Positions 35,076 through 45,038 are shown, numbered from the stretch's first letter. The stretch is DNA of 52,897 nucleotides from a bacterium (GCA_037147175.1 JBAWVS010000014.1:1-52897); one strand, 5' to 3'. Notes: a model not told the origin generated them from the sequence alone. Numbers and translations: made by a program.

Positions 35076-36380
35076 TTATCTTCCGAGGTTTACAATAGTA
35101 TCCATTATCTGGTTTTGAACGGAAAAAGCTCGGCTGTTTGCCTCAACAGCTTTTTGTGCAAGAATCATATTTGCAAATTCTGTCGGCAAATCCACGTTTG
35201 AGGTTTCAAGAGATCCTGAATCAATAGAACCAAGCCCTCCTGATCTGCCTATTGCAAAACTGGGATTTCCTGCTGCGGAATTGATTGAAAAAAGGTTTCC
35301 TCCGATTGCTTCAAGTCCTTTAGGGTTAACTACTTGGGCAAGCTGAAGTTGTAATTGTGCCGGATCAATAAAATTCCCTGCTGACTGAGTAACATTATTT
35401 CCCGAAACTTCTTTACTTCCTGATGAAACATATTTTAAAGTTCTTGACGGCTCACCTGTAACGCTAAGCTTTGCTCCGTTTGAATAAGAAACCTCTATTG
35501 CTCCGTCATTAAGTATAGAATAAGAAGACACTGTATAAGTATTAGGCAGTGCGGAACCTGCTGCGCTGGCTTCACCTATATCTACTTTCGGAGTATCAGA
35601 TAATGTTGCGCTGGTATACGTAGGAGAAGAACCGGTAAAATTTGCAACCGTTGCAAAGTTACTTGTGTCGGCTGCATTGCCAAATGTTACTGTATCAGAT
35701 CCTGATATCACTATTTTATTTGAACTTAAAGTCGCTGTACTTGATGTAAGTTTCGAATTAATTTTATTTACTATATCCTGCATTGTATCAGTTTTAAGAA
35801 CATCAACCTGTTTTGCTGTTCCATTAACAGTAACAGTAAATTGCAGAGGGGATGCAGTTGTTCCACCTGTTACAGCCGTGGTTCCATCGGAAATTACGTT
35901 TGTTTCATTGAGAACTAAAGAAGTAGGTATATTAATAGTTGTATCACTTCCTGTTGAACTTGTTGTACTGGCAGTGCCTGCAACTTTATAACCAACAGCG
36001 TTAACCAAATTTCCTCCGGAATCTACAGAGAAATTTCCGGCTCTTGTAAGCAACATTTTGCCTGAAGGATCTACAACAGTAAAGAACCCTTCACCCTGAA
36101 TATTTAAATCAGCGGATTTTCCGGTGGATTGAATAGCTCCTCTTGTAAAATTTCGACTTATTTCAGCTATCGTGACACCCAATCCGACTTGTTTCGGATT
36201 AACTCCTCCGCTTGTAGTCGTTGGGGTTCCTCCTGCAGAAATAGTATTTGAAAAAATACTTGCAAAATTCATTTTACTTGATTTAAAAGCTGTTGTGTTA
36301 ATGTTTGCAAGGTTATCCCCGATTACATCTAACATCGACTGGTTGTTTGTGATACCCGAAATTGTTGTAAATAATGACAT
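35076..36380 (-). CDS. flgE: flagellar hook protein FlgE
   Basis: This protein forms the curved hook that joins the flagellar rod to the filament. The N-terminus MSLFTTISGITNNQSMLDVIGDNLAN and the C-terminus LPTEFANMILAQKAVEANSRAFSVQNQIMDTIV are the paired coiled-coil ends typical of axial proteins. RNFTRGAIQSTGKSADLNIQGEGFF is the conserved FlgE/FlgG box. The length of 434 residues is ordinary, and the Thr/Ser-rich middle (~130-300) is the variable surface domain. It is the last gene of fliJ-fliK-flgD-flgE and is followed by a terminator. Confidence 0.96.
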   Translation of the reverse strand: MSLFTTISGITNNQSMLDVIGDNLANINTTAFKSSKMNFASIFSNTISAGGTPTTTSGGVNPKQVGLGVTIAEISRNFTRGAIQSTGKSADLNIQGEGFFTVVDPSGKMLLTRAGNFSVDSGGNLVNAVGYKVAGTASTTSSTGSDTTINIPTSLVLNETNVISDGTTAVTGGTTASPLQFTVTVNGTAKQVDVLKTDTMQDIVNKINSKLTSSTATLSSNKIVISGSDTVTFGNAADTSNFATVANFTGSSPTYTSATLSDTPKVDIGEASAAGSALPNTYTVSSYSILNDGAIEVSYSNGAKLSVTGEPSRTLKYVSSGSKEVSGNNVTQSAGNFIDPAQLQLQLAQVVNPKGLEAIGGNLFSINSAAGNPSFAIGRSGGLGSIDSGSLETSNVDLPTEFANMILAQKAVEANSRAFSVQNQIMDTIVNLGR

Positions 36381-36442
36381 TAAAGCCTCCCCTTTTATAT
36401 ATTATTTTCCAGAATTTTATTATTTTTTATCGCATTATATAT

Positions 36443-36916
36443 TTAACCGCTGCTGGCTCCGCTGCTTGTAGAACTTGTGCTTGCTTCTTTAACACTCAAA
36501 ATATTATTTAGCGGGTATTCGTTTCCGTTTACCACAACACTTGCCCCGCTTGAATTAATTTTAGCTTCGCTTACCGTTCCCGAAATTGTCTTTTTAGTAT
36601 CATTCGGATCAGTTAAACTTACGTCTTTTCCGATAAGAGTACTTGCCTGCATCATTTGATTGGATGACGTCACCGACTTGTTAAGCTTTTGAAGCTCACT
36701 GATTTGGGTAAATTGAGCTTGTTGAGACATAAACTGATTACTGTCTGTAGGATTTAAAGGATCCTGATTTTTCAACTGAGCCATTAACAACTGCAAAAAT
36801 GCATCCTGTCCCATGTCAGAACTTCCTGCGGTTTTGGCATTTTTTTGAGCCTGCACTGCGGCCGTATTATTTTGTAAAGTTGTTAAAGAATTGGTTATGT
36901 CTATTGCTGATGTCAT
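36443..36916 (-). CDS. flgD: flagellar hook-assembly (capping) protein FlgD
   Basis: FlgD forms the temporary cap under which FlgE subunits assemble. The hallmark N-terminal part is present: DMGQDAFLQLLMAQLKNQDP, then SNQFMSQQAQFTQISELQ. The protein is 157 residues, shorter than the ~220 of enterobacterial FlgD, with the C-terminal Tudor/Fn3 region reduced to a short segment ending in Ser-rich sequence. Short FlgD forms occur in several phyla. It lies between fliK and flgE. Confidence 0.95.
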   Translation of the reverse strand: MTSAIDITNSLTTLQNNTAAVQAQKNAKTAGSSDMGQDAFLQLLMAQLKNQDPLNPTDSNQFMSQQAQFTQISELQKLNKSVTSSNQMMQASTLIGKDVSLTDPNDTKKTISGTVSEAKINSSGASVVVNGNEYPLNNILSVKEASTSSTSSGASSG

Positions 36917-36942
36917 AAAACCCCCTGCCTCCGTTATATTTA

Positions 36943-38574
36943 TTATATTTTGTAATCAACTGTTCCTGAGTGGAAAACTTTATTTTCTCCGACTGAGTCA
37001 CCTGTTTCATTTTCTGATTCTTCATTAAACTCATATGATGCATTATTTAAATACGCTGAAGAACTTTCTCCTGAATGCTTTTGCTTATCAGATTGATAAT
37101 TCATGTTTGATGTATTTGAATTTGCCTGTTCAAAGTTCTTTTGATTCTCCTCAGAATTCATATTTTGATTAGATGAAGAAGACTCCTGAACATTAACAAC
37201 CATTTTGCCAACATTAATTCCCTGTTCTGCCATATTTTGCCTCAAGGTTTCAAGACCTTTGGTTAAAATATCTTTAACCTGAGTATTTTCTGCGGTAATT
37301 TGAGCTGTTAAGACCCCGTTCTGCGAAACAAGATTAATATTTACCTTGCCAAGATTATCAGGTCTTAACACAATCGAAACTTGAGACTTATTTGTTGATA
37401 TATCTGACGAAATTTTATCCTTAAGCTGGTTAAGAACAGAATTTTCAGGGGTTTGTGTTTGTTTTGTGTTTAAAATTTTATCAAATTGAGAAGTTTTTTG
37501 AAGATCGATTTTTTGCAAATTATTTTCATCTGAAGATATAACCTGAACCTGACTAATATTTGATTTTAATTCCTGCTGGTTTTGTTTTTGGTTTTGACCG
37601 TCAGAATCCTGTTTTGAAGAGTTGGTTTGAACCTGAATATTTGTTATAACAGGTTTTGCGTCTTCATTATTAATAGTATCAGCCAATTTTTCAGAAACAG
37701 GTTTTAAATTTTCGGAATGAGGCTGTTTAATTTGAGTTTTATCTATGGCATTAAGCTTATTTAAAACATCTTCTGAAGCCAAAATCTCCGGTTTTTTAGA
37801 TTGATCTTGTTTTACAGTTTGATCGATGATTTTTGTATCTGTTTTTTTAAGTTCTTCAAGATTTATTTTATTTATTTGCTGCTGATCTTTGGAAGTTTCT
37901 TCTTCAACGTCTGTAGATTTTTGTTGTAAGACATTTTCTGCCTGTTTATTCGTTATTTTTTCGTTTGCAATTTGTTTTTGAAGTGTGGTTAATTCTTCAG
38001 GCAAAGTTTTTTCTAAATTAGCAGTCTTAAGTTCCGCTGTATTGTTTTTCGGCAACGAAACATTAGCTTCATCAGTATTTTGCAATGCCGTTTGAATCTG
38101 TTCTTGTTGATTTAAATTAATATTTTCGGCAACTGTCTCAGTATTATTATTTTCCTGCTGATTTAAACTTGTTGTTTCTTCTTTAACTTCAGAAACAGCA
38201 TCCTTTTGGTTTTCTTTGGTTTCAGAAACAGTATCTTTAGCTTCGATATCTGCATCTTTTTTCTCTTCTTTAAGTTTAAAGAAGACTTCTTTCTTTATTG
38301 AATTATCAATATTTTTGTTATCGGCAAGTTTATTGTGAAAATTTTCATAATCAGACTTAAACCCCTTTAAATTTAAGTTTTTACTATATTGATTTAAGTT
38401 TTTTTGTGAAAACTTTTCTGTTTTATCAAAGGAAAAGTTAAAACTTTTATTAGTCGATTCAAAAATATTTAAAAAACCGTTGCTATTGTCTTTTGAATAA
38501 TTTTTTTGCGTATATTCATTATTTTTAGTATTTGAATCAAATTTAACAGTATCAATTAAATTCTCAATAGCCAT
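36943..38574 (-). CDS. fliK: flagellar hook-length control protein FliK
   Basis: A 543-residue secreted ruler that measures the hook and switches export from hook to filament subunits. The first ~400 residues are low-complexity and Gln/Asn/Lys/Glu-rich, as expected of a flexible ruler. The conserved C-terminal domain (~385-470) reads SIVLRPDNLGKVNINLVSQN and then LETLRQNMAEQGINVGKM, the FliK core. A further ~70 polar residues follow. It sits between fliJ and flgD, the classic order. The match is clear only in the C-terminal domain. Confidence 0.92.
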   Translation of the reverse strand: MAIENLIDTVKFDSNTKNNEYTQKNYSKDNSNGFLNIFESTNKSFNFSFDKTEKFSQKNLNQYSKNLNLKGFKSDYENFHNKLADNKNIDNSIKKEVFFKLKEEKKDADIEAKDTVSETKENQKDAVSEVKEETTSLNQQENNNTETVAENINLNQQEQIQTALQNTDEANVSLPKNNTAELKTANLEKTLPEELTTLQKQIANEKITNKQAENVLQQKSTDVEEETSKDQQQINKINLEELKKTDTKIIDQTVKQDQSKKPEILASEDVLNKLNAIDKTQIKQPHSENLKPVSEKLADTINNEDAKPVITNIQVQTNSSKQDSDGQNQKQNQQELKSNISQVQVISSDENNLQKIDLQKTSQFDKILNTKQTQTPENSVLNQLKDKISSDISTNKSQVSIVLRPDNLGKVNINLVSQNGVLTAQITAENTQVKDILTKGLETLRQNMAEQGINVGKMVVNVQESSSSNQNMNSEENQKNFEQANSNTSNMNYQSDKQKHSGESSSAYLNNASYEFNEESENETGDSVGENKVFHSGTVDYKI

Positions 38575-38640
38575 TTATAACCCTCTATAAAATAAATCCC
38601 CGAATTTTGTTGTCCTATCCCCGACCTGGCTGAATAATTT

Positions 38641-39087
38641 TTACCCCTGCTTTGCATATCTGCCTGTTGCAATTTCATCGATTAATAACATTTCATGCCT
38701 GTTTATGTTTTCTTTAAATTCGTCTAGTGCTTTCTCCTTTAGCTTTTCCATAACTTTTTTTGCTTTTAGTGCTTCTAACATAAGCTGATTTTTTTCTTCG
38801 AGTTCTTTTTCTGCCTGTTCTATGATTGTTTTTTGCTTTTTTATATTTTCTTTAAGTGTAAATATATAATTTTGATGAATTAAGATGATTGTATTATCTA
38901 TATTCCCTGCTTTTAAAACTTCCTCTAAACTTAAATTTGTTTCATCAAGGGCTTTAACAATATTTGCCATCACAAGATTTTCGCAGTGAAGTTTGTTTTG
39001 AGCTTTTGCAAACCCGAGCTGACAATCCTCAAGTTTTTTTTGCCGTGCATCAAGAACACTCTGCAATCTAAATTTAAAACCTTTCAC
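38641..39087 (-). CDS. fliJ: flagellar export chaperone/ATPase stalk protein FliJ
   Basis: A 148-residue coiled-coil protein. FliJ sits in the centre of the FliI hexamer and helps couple ATP hydrolysis to export. The start FKFRLQSVLDARQKKLEDCQ is characteristic, and the rest is helical and Lys/Glu-rich. The start codon is GTG, with GAGG 7 bases upstream. fliI, its usual upstream neighbour, is absent; the 437 bases before it hold repeats instead. The unit fliJ-fliK-flgD-flgE therefore appears to start here. Confidence 0.9.
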   Translation of the reverse strand: MKGFKFRLQSVLDARQKKLEDCQLGFAKAQNKLHCENLVMANIVKALDETNLSLEEVLKAGNIDNTIILIHQNYIFTLKENIKKQKTIIEQAEKELEEKNQLMLEALKAKKVMEKLKEKALDEFKENINRHEMLLIDEIATGRYAKQG

Positions 39088-39312
39088 CCATTAACCTCGA
39101 CCCGCAAATTTACTTTTATACCAATTATCGTCCTCGTTTTTGGTTCCTGTTTTCAGAGCGGTAACCTTTAACCTGATTCATACCCGAAAACAAATTCAAA
39201 TTGGGCATAAAAACATGTATTTAGAGATTAACCCATGCACAGGGTCGATTCATCCCCTAAAAAAAGTATTTGGACTATAGCCCTTTTTAAATACGTATTC
39301 GTCAAATCATTA

Positions 39313-39343
39313 TTTAGCCCCTTCCTTGAGAGAGGGGGCTAAA
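39313..39343. repeat. GC-rich hairpin in the fliJ upstream gap
   Basis: TTTAGCCCC (39313-39321) pairs perfectly with GGGGCTAAA (39335-39343) around a 13-base loop. It stands out in the AT-rich gap 39088-39524. It lacks a T tract, so it is more likely a REP-type sequence than a terminator. The part of the gap to its left (39088-39312) holds no gene I can support. Confidence 0.45.
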
Positions 39344-39375
39344 GTCAATTCGAACGGCTAAATAAATTAATCAAT

Positions 39376-39484
39376 CTGTCATTGCGAGGAAGCTTGAAGA
39401 GCTGACGCGGCAATCTATTCAGGCTTTAAATAGGTATAAAATCAGATAGATTTTCACGCTCCTGTTAGCCCTCAAAATGACAAT
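39376..39484. repeat. dispersed intergenic repeat, copy B
   Basis: About 109 bases matching copy A at 20430-20523: CTGTCATTGCGAGGAAGCTT, then GAAGAGCTGACG, an ATCAGATAGATT core and CACGCTCCTGTTAG. Here the right arm extends to AAAATGACAA, so the ends form an imperfect inverted repeat. There is no coding content. Confidence 0.75.
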
Positions 39485-39524
39485 ACCAATATTCATTTAG
39501 ATTTCGACTATTTAGCAATTCGGG

Positions 39525-39716
39525 TTATTTATAACTGTTAACAAAATTCTTTACTGACCTGTCCCAGCTTTTTTCTGCATCGAGAGGAAAAAAGCAGCCA
39601 GGAATCTCTTGTTTGCTGCGATGATAAGCTACACATTCGCAGCAAATACCTTTTCTTGAACACCCGTCATAGCTGCAAGTGCAGTTTTGGATATTTTTTG
39701 CGGTTTTGCATTCCAT
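39525..39716 (-). CDS. small Cys-rich protein (DUF6485-like)
   Basis: A 63-residue protein with clustered cysteines: [21 protein letters not shown], then a PGCFFP motif and a C-terminal WDRSVKNF. The pattern agrees with a family of short bacterial proteins annotated as DUF6485, as far as I recall. The cysteines could bind zinc or a cluster. AAGGA lies 5 bases before the ATG, and the gene starts 9 bases after the secA stop on the same strand, so it is probably co-transcribed with secA. Its function is unknown. Confidence 0.75.
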   Translation of the reverse strand: MECKTAKNIQNCTCSYDGCSRKGICCECVAYHRSKQEIPGCFFPLDAEKSWDRSVKNFVNSYK

Positions 39717-39725
39717 ATATTTTCC

Positions 39726-42530
39726 TTATAAAACGTTACTGTTTGCACCACAACATTTTTTGAATTTTTGTCCGCTTCCGCAAGGACACGGGTCATTTCT
39801 TCCAACTTTTTCACCGGAAGCTATAAGATTCTCAGTCAAAAAGGCAGGTACAAAATTCTCAGCAGCCCTTGAAAGAGGAGTTTCTATCACATCAGAAGGT
39901 TCTTCCTGCATATGCACAACCTGAACTTCAAATTTTGTCCTGAAAAGATGTGCAACGGTTTCTCTCTGAATTTCATGCATCATATCATTAAACAGGTCGA
40001 AAGCTTCTCTTTTATACTCTATAAGAGGATCTTTCTGTCCGTATGCCCGCAGCCCTATGCCTTCTCTTAAAATATCAATATTATGCAAATGGTCAATCCA
40101 TTTGCTGTCAATGATTCTAAGGAGAGTATCTCTTTCCAGCATTCTCATTACACTGTTTTCAGAGCCCGGTATTTGTAATGAATATTCCCCTTCGTCATGG
40201 TTTTCTAACATAATTTTGTTATAAAAAGCCACTATGTCATTTTCATGATTTTCATAAGCGGAAATCGTCATATTTTTGAGTTTTTCAAGCAAATCAGAAT
40301 ACTTAATGTTTTTTACATCCTGAAGAGAAAGATTTGAAAGCTGCGGAATAACTGAATGAATAGCTTTTAAGAGGGAATTGAGCGTTTCGTCGTCATATTC
40401 CAGATAAGGAGTTTCAGGACTGATATAAACAGACATAATCCTGTTTAATTCCTGTTCAATCATATGAATAATATCTTCATTGATATTTCCGCCTTCAAGA
40501 ACCTTTCTTCTCTGCGCATAGAAGAGTTCTCTCTGTCTATTCATAACATCATCATATTCAAGAACGTGTTTTCTTATGTCAAAGTGGTATACTTCAACCT
40601 TTTTCTGAGCTGATTCTATACTTTTGCTTACTATACCTGCTTCTATTGCCATATCTTCTTCTACATTAAGCATGTTCATTAAGCCGCTAATTTTGTCCCC
40701 GCCAAAAATTCTCATCAAATTGTCTTCAAGAGAAAGGAAAAATCTTGTAGAACCGGGATCGCCCTGTCTTCCTGCTCTTCCTCTCAGCTGATTATCAATA
40801 CGCCTTGATTCATGCCTTTCTGTACCGATGACACAAAGACCTCCGGCATTAACAACCTTTTCATGCTCTTCCTGCGTAATCAGGTAAGCTTTATCGAGAG
40901 CTTCATTTTTAAGTTTTTCGTATTCTTCAGAAGAAATTTCTTCTTTGTTGACACCTTCAAGCATTTCTTTTGCAAGAAATTCAGGGTTTCCTCCGAGAAT
41001 AATATCAGTTCCTCGACCTGCCATGTTTGTTGCTATTGTAATAGCCCCGTATCTTCCCGCCTGTGCTATAATTGTCGCTTCTTTTTCGTGATGTTTTGCG
41101 TTTAATACGTTATGTTTAAGCCCTTTTGCCTTAAGCATTCCCGATAAAAGCTCTGATTTTTCGATACTGATTGTACCTACAAGTATGGGTCTTCCCTGCG
41201 AATAAAGGTCTTCAATTTCCAGAACAAGAGACTTGAATTTTTGTGTTTCTGTTTTGTAAATAACATCAGGAAGATCCTGCCTTATGTCAACTCTGTTTGT
41301 CGGGATTTGTGTTACTTCAAGATGATATATTTTGCCGAATTCCGCTTCTTCGGTAACAGCAGTACCTGTCATCCCCGAGAGTTTCGGATAAAGCCTGAAA
41401 AGATTCTGGAATGTAATACTTGCAAGCGTCTGGCTTTCATCCTGAATTTTGACGTTTTCTTTTGCTTCAACAGCCTGATGAAGCCCGTCACTCCAGCGGC
41501 GACCTTCCATCATTCTTCCCGTAAATTCGTCAACTATAATAACTTCACCGTTTTTTACAACATAATCAGTATCTTTCATAAAAAGCTCTTTTGCTTTCAA
41601 AGCTTGTAAAAGATAATGGGCAAGCTGTGTTGAAGCATCAAAAATATCCTGAACGTTTAAAAGTTCTTGAGCTTTGTCTATGCCGTCTTCTGTAAAAATT
41701 ATGTTTCTGTTTTTTTCTTCAACTTCATAATGAATATTTTTTTCAAGCTGAGGGGCTATTTTTGCCATTATTTTATATGTTTCAGCAGATTTTTCAAGCC
41801 TTCCGCTTATAATTAAAGGAGTTCTGGCTTCGTCAATAAGAATACTATCGACTTCATCTATGATTGCAAAGTTGTAAGGTCTTTGTCCACATTGTTCAAG
41901 GCTTCCCGACATATTATCTCTTAAATAATCAAATCCGAACTCATTATTTGTACCGTAAGTAATGTCTGCCTGATAAGCTTTTTTCTTTTTTTCAAAGTCT
42001 TTTTCTGCCATATTTGAAAGAACAAGTCCTACTTCAAGACCTAAAAATTTGTAAATTTTACCCATCCATTCGCTGTCACGCTTTGCAAGGTAATCATTTA
42101 CCGTAACAATCTGAACGCCTTTGCCTGTAAGTGCATTTAAGTATGCAGGTAAAGTTGCGACAAGTGTTTTACCTTCACCTGTTCTCATTTCTGCAATTTG
42201 TCCTTGATGAAGGACTATTCCGCCTATTAACTGCGTATCAAAATGACGCATATTAAGGGTTCTTTTTCCTGCTTCTCTCACTACAGCAAAAGCTTCAGGA
42301 AGAATACCATCGAGAGTTTCTTTTTCTAGGGCTTTATCTCTTTGAGGATCGTCAGATCTTTGTCTTTCTTGAAATCTTTGTTTGAATTCCGCTGTTTTTG
42401 CCTTTAATTCTCCGTCAGAAAGCCGGCTTATTTCCGGTTCAAGCGAGTTTATATATTCAACTGTAGGCTGAATTTTTTTAATTTTTCTTGCGTTTGGATC
42501 TCCCAAAACTTTTAACAATAAATCTATCAT
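39726..42530 (-). CDS. secA: preprotein translocase ATPase SecA
   Basis: A 934-residue motor that drives unfolded proteins through SecYEG. The Walker A motif is MRTGEGKTLVA, and the DEAD-like motif is IDEVDSILIDEARTPL. The preprotein cross-linking region and helicase domain 2 (TNMAGRGTDIILGGNPEF, RRIDNQLRGRAGRQGDPGS) follow. The C-terminal SEC-C zinc motif is CPCGSGQKFKKCC. Every expected domain is present and length is normal. The small Cys-rich gene follows 9 bases later. Confidence 0.98.
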   Translation of the reverse strand: MIDLLLKVLGDPNARKIKKIQPTVEYINSLEPEISRLSDGELKAKTAEFKQRFQERQRSDDPQRDKALEKETLDGILPEAFAVVREAGKRTLNMRHFDTQLIGGIVLHQGQIAEMRTGEGKTLVATLPAYLNALTGKGVQIVTVNDYLAKRDSEWMGKIYKFLGLEVGLVLSNMAEKDFEKKKKAYQADITYGTNNEFGFDYLRDNMSGSLEQCGQRPYNFAIIDEVDSILIDEARTPLIISGRLEKSAETYKIMAKIAPQLEKNIHYEVEEKNRNIIFTEDGIDKAQELLNVQDIFDASTQLAHYLLQALKAKELFMKDTDYVVKNGEVIIVDEFTGRMMEGRRWSDGLHQAVEAKENVKIQDESQTLASITFQNLFRLYPKLSGMTGTAVTEEAEFGKIYHLEVTQIPTNRVDIRQDLPDVIYKTETQKFKSLVLEIEDLYSQGRPILVGTISIEKSELLSGMLKAKGLKHNVLNAKHHEKEATIIAQAGRYGAITIATNMAGRGTDIILGGNPEFLAKEMLEGVNKEEISSEEYEKLKNEALDKAYLITQEEHEKVVNAGGLCVIGTERHESRRIDNQLRGRAGRQGDPGSTRFFLSLEDNLMRIFGGDKISGLMNMLNVEEDMAIEAGIVSKSIESAQKKVEVYHFDIRKHVLEYDDVMNRQRELFYAQRRKVLEGGNINEDIIHMIEQELNRIMSVYISPETPYLEYDDETLNSLLKAIHSVIPQLSNLSLQDVKNIKYSDLLEKLKNMTISAYENHENDIVAFYNKIMLENHDEGEYSLQIPGSENSVMRMLERDTLLRIIDSKWIDHLHNIDILREGIGLRAYGQKDPLIEYKREAFDLFNDMMHEIQRETVAHLFRTKFEVQVVHMQEEPSDVIETPLSRAAENFVPAFLTENLIASGEKVGRNDPCPCGSGQKFKKCCGANSNVL

Positions 42531-42787
42531 TTTTTATATATATCCCCGAGCTTATAAATTATTCTCATAAGATTTTACCATATACAAAATTTCTTACACA
42601 TTGCATCTATAATCTAATTGACTATTGAAACGGATATATTATTTTTTACCCTGCTTAATAATATAAATTATACTGGAACTTAACAAATAAGCTTTTGCTT
42701 CGCATGTACATAATTTAATTGTATGATTCTTCTTGAATAAAAATGCGGTTTAATAGAAATAAACTTAAAATAAATACGGAGTGAAAT

Positions 42788-43579
42788 ATGGATTTAACAT
42801 CTTTAATAGGTCCTATAGCCGGTATTGCGCTTGTTATCGGGTCTTTCTTGATGGAAGGTGGAGATATTGCGTCACTCATTCAGGTGACTGCTGCGCTTAT
42901 AGTCTTTGGCGGAACTTTTGGCGCAGTTGTTTTTAGTTTTTCTCAGGAACAACTTATTTCTGCAATGAAAGCGACAAAAAGGGTATTTTTTAATCAACAT
43001 ATTGATCAAAAAGAAATTATTGCAGAACTCGTAAGATATGCAACAAAAGCCAGAAAAGAAGGCGTTATTGTCCTTGAAAAAGAAGCAAAAAACGCAAGTG
43101 ATCCTCTTATAAAACTCGGACTTGAAGCAGTAAGCGACGGAGCTGACCCTTCTCTTGTCAGAGATTTGATGGAAACGCAACTTGCACAAATGGAAACTTC
43201 TTCAACAAGTGATATGAAAGTTTGGGAAGCAGCAGGTGCTTATTCCCCTACCTTCGGAATTATCGGTGCAGTAATGGGACTTATTAACGTAATGAAAAAT
43301 CTTGCTGACCCTTCTGCTCTCGGAGCAGGGATTGCTGTTGCCTTCGTTGCTACTATTTACGGTTTAATCGGAGCAAATTTAGTATTTATTCCAATGAATA
43401 CAAAAATTAAAAATAAAGATCATCACATCTTTTTAGCTAAACAAATGATGATTGAAGGAATACTTTCAATTCAAGCCGGCGAAAGTCCTGCATTGATTGA
43501 AAGAAAGCTTCAGGCTTTTATCCTTGAATCAGCTGCTTCACATGATGGCAAAAAATCTGCTGAAGAAGCTATGGCCTAA
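42788..43579 (+). CDS. motA: flagellar motor stator protein MotA
   Basis: A 263-residue inner-membrane stator subunit that, with MotB, couples ion flow to flagellar rotation. It has four hydrophobic segments (residues ~5-20, ~30-50, ~145-170, ~180-200), separated by a long cytoplasmic loop with charged residues that contact FliG (VRYATKARKEGVIVLEKEA). AGAYSPTFGIIGAVMGLI is the usual motif of the third membrane helix. GGAG lies about 6 bases before the ATG. motB follows 17 bases later. Whether the ion is H+ or Na+ is not decided here. Confidence 0.95.
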   Translation: MDLTSLIGPIAGIALVIGSFLMEGGDIASLIQVTAALIVFGGTFGAVVFSFSQEQLISAMKATKRVFFNQHIDQKEIIAELVRYATKARKEGVIVLEKEAKNASDPLIKLGLEAVSDGADPSLVRDLMETQLAQMETSSTSDMKVWEAAGAYSPTFGIIGAVMGLINVMKNLADPSALGAGIAVAFVATIYGLIGANLVFIPMNTKIKNKDHHIFLAKQMMIEGILSIQAGESPALIERKLQAFILESAASHDGKKSAEEAMA

Positions 43580-43596
43580 CAGAAAGAAAAAAGATT

Positions 43597-44655
43597 ATGG
43601 CAAGAAAAAAACATGCTGAAGAACACGTAAACCTTGAAAGATGGCTTATATCTTATGCCGATTTTATTACATTACTGTTTGCAACGTTTGTTGTGCTTTA
43701 CGCTCTTTCCCAGATTGACCTTGCCAAATTCAAAGATTTAAAAATTTCCCTTGCTAAAGCTTTTTCTTCATCTCCTACTATCCTTCAGGGCGATCCGGGT
43801 ATGCTTAATAAAAGTAATAAAGTCATGGATTCAGGAGGACAGCAGGATAACCAGAATTTGATTCCTCCAATGCTTGATGCACCTTATGCAAAACAGGAAG
43901 AATCCAATTTTGAAGAAGCAATGAAGAGCCTGGACAGTCAAAATTTAAATGAGACCAATGGAATCAAGACAGAAGTAACCGAAAAAGGTCTTGTAATAAA
44001 ATTGCTTGGAGGTATTGTTTTTGAATCATCAACAGCAACAATAAAAAAAGATTTTTATAAACAACTTGGAAAAATAGGAATTATTCTTAAAAATAAATTC
44101 CCGAATCATTTAATAAGAGTTGAAGGGCATACGGATAATTTACCGATAAACTCCTCTGTTTATCCTTCTAACTGGGAATTATCATCTGCAAGGTCAGCTT
44201 CTATAATTCGTTATATGATGAAAAATTTTGGCATTTCAAAGGACAGATTCAGTGCTTTAGGTTATGCGGACAGCAGACCGGCAGCTTCTAACAATACAGA
44301 AGCCGGAAGAAAAGAAAACAGAAGAGTTGAAATTATTATATTAAGAAATAATTTGTTAAAAACCGAAACAGTATCTAAAGAATTTAAACAGGATCTCAAA
44401 AAAGAAATTGATAAATTTAAAGAAGTTACAAAAATAGAAGGAAACGATTCTTCAACAACCAGCGATGCTGTCAAAAATCTGCTAAAAGAAGGCAAATCAA
44501 AAGGCAATGTTATAATACTCGATAACTCTGACGATGCCTACAAAAAAGATGCGCAACAAATACTTAAAGAGATTAAAGAAAAAGAGCAGCAAGCAGAAGA
44601 CGACTCAAAAGCCAGAAAACAGGCATTTTTTAACAACGTAAAAAAACAATTTTAA
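43597..44655 (+). CDS. motB: flagellar motor stator protein MotB
   Basis: A 352-residue partner of MotA. A single N-terminal membrane helix contains the ion-binding Asp: RWLISYADFITLLFATFVVL (D22). After a plug/linker region, an OmpA-type peptidoglycan-binding domain (~140-250) shows VEGHTDNLPINSS, NWELSSARSASIIRYM and GRKENRRVEI. The C-terminal ~100 residues are Lys/Glu-rich coiled coil, longer than in enteric MotB. It is co-transcribed with motA and converges on the gene at 44673. Confidence 0.95.
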   Translation: MARKKHAEEHVNLERWLISYADFITLLFATFVVLYALSQIDLAKFKDLKISLAKAFSSSPTILQGDPGMLNKSNKVMDSGGQQDNQNLIPPMLDAPYAKQEESNFEEAMKSLDSQNLNETNGIKTEVTEKGLVIKLLGGIVFESSTATIKKDFYKQLGKIGIILKNKFPNHLIRVEGHTDNLPINSSVYPSNWELSSARSASIIRYMMKNFGISKDRFSALGYADSRPAASNNTEAGRKENRRVEIIILRNNLLKTETVSKEFKQDLKKEIDKFKEVTKIEGNDSSTTSDAVKNLLKEGKSKGNVIILDNSDDAYKKDAQQILKEIKEKEQQAEDDSKARKQAFFNNVKKQF

Positions 44656-44672
44656 AAATACGTTGAATAATA

Positions 44673-45038
44673 TCAGATCGTATCAGAAAGGTTTACCTGT
44701 ACTTTTCCAACGCCATAGCTTGTTAATTCTACGATTATATTATTTATACCTTCTTGTAATTTCAATCCGCTTTTCATAACACAGGTAATTTCTTCATTGA
44801 GCTTGACAATCAAGGGATCTTCGGAAGAAATTTGTTCGGCTATAGTTTCTACACCTGATTTTATGATTTGAATAACGGAAGAATTATAAATATCATCATT
44901 AATTTTGACAAAATTAATCCCTGTTATAAGTCCCGGAGCTAAAATATTTTTCAAATCAAAGGCAATGCCTTCTTCTATGTGCCTTAAACTACCCTTTTTG
45001 TAAATTTTTTTGAGTAAAAAGCTCGGGATAATAGTCAA
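44673..45038 (-). CDS. small protein of unknown function downstream of the GH35 gene
   Basis: A 121-residue protein I do not recognise, starting (M)TIIPSFLLKKIYKKGSLR and containing DLKNILAPGLITGINF. It appears to be a compact alpha/beta domain with no signal peptide or membrane segment. I start it at the TTG at 45038 because AGAGAGG lies about 6 bases upstream. Another TTG at 45074 overlaps the stop of the upstream galactosidase by 4 bases (TTGA) but has a weaker ribosome site. Translational coupling with the galactosidase is likely in either case. Confidence 0.65.
   Translation of the reverse strand: MTIIPSFLLKKIYKKGSLRHIEEGIAFDLKNILAPGLITGINFVKINDDIYNSSVIQIIKSGVETIAEQISSEDPLIVKLNEEITCVMKSGLKLQEGINNIIVELTSYGVGKVQVNLSDTI

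Noticed and set aside
39125-39132. Minus-strand GACGATAA resembling a sigma28 -10 box before fliJ
   Set aside because: No TAAA-type -35 lies at the right spacing (~15 bases); one loose match is not enough.
39629-39814. Minus-strand ORF between secA and the Cys-rich gene
   Set aside because: It is another frame of the secA 3' end and the start of the small Cys-rich gene, which has the better ribosome site.
44634-44666. CAACGTA...TACGTTG inverted repeat after motB
   Set aside because: The stem is only 7 bp with a ~17-base loop and has no proper T tract; too weak to call a terminator.
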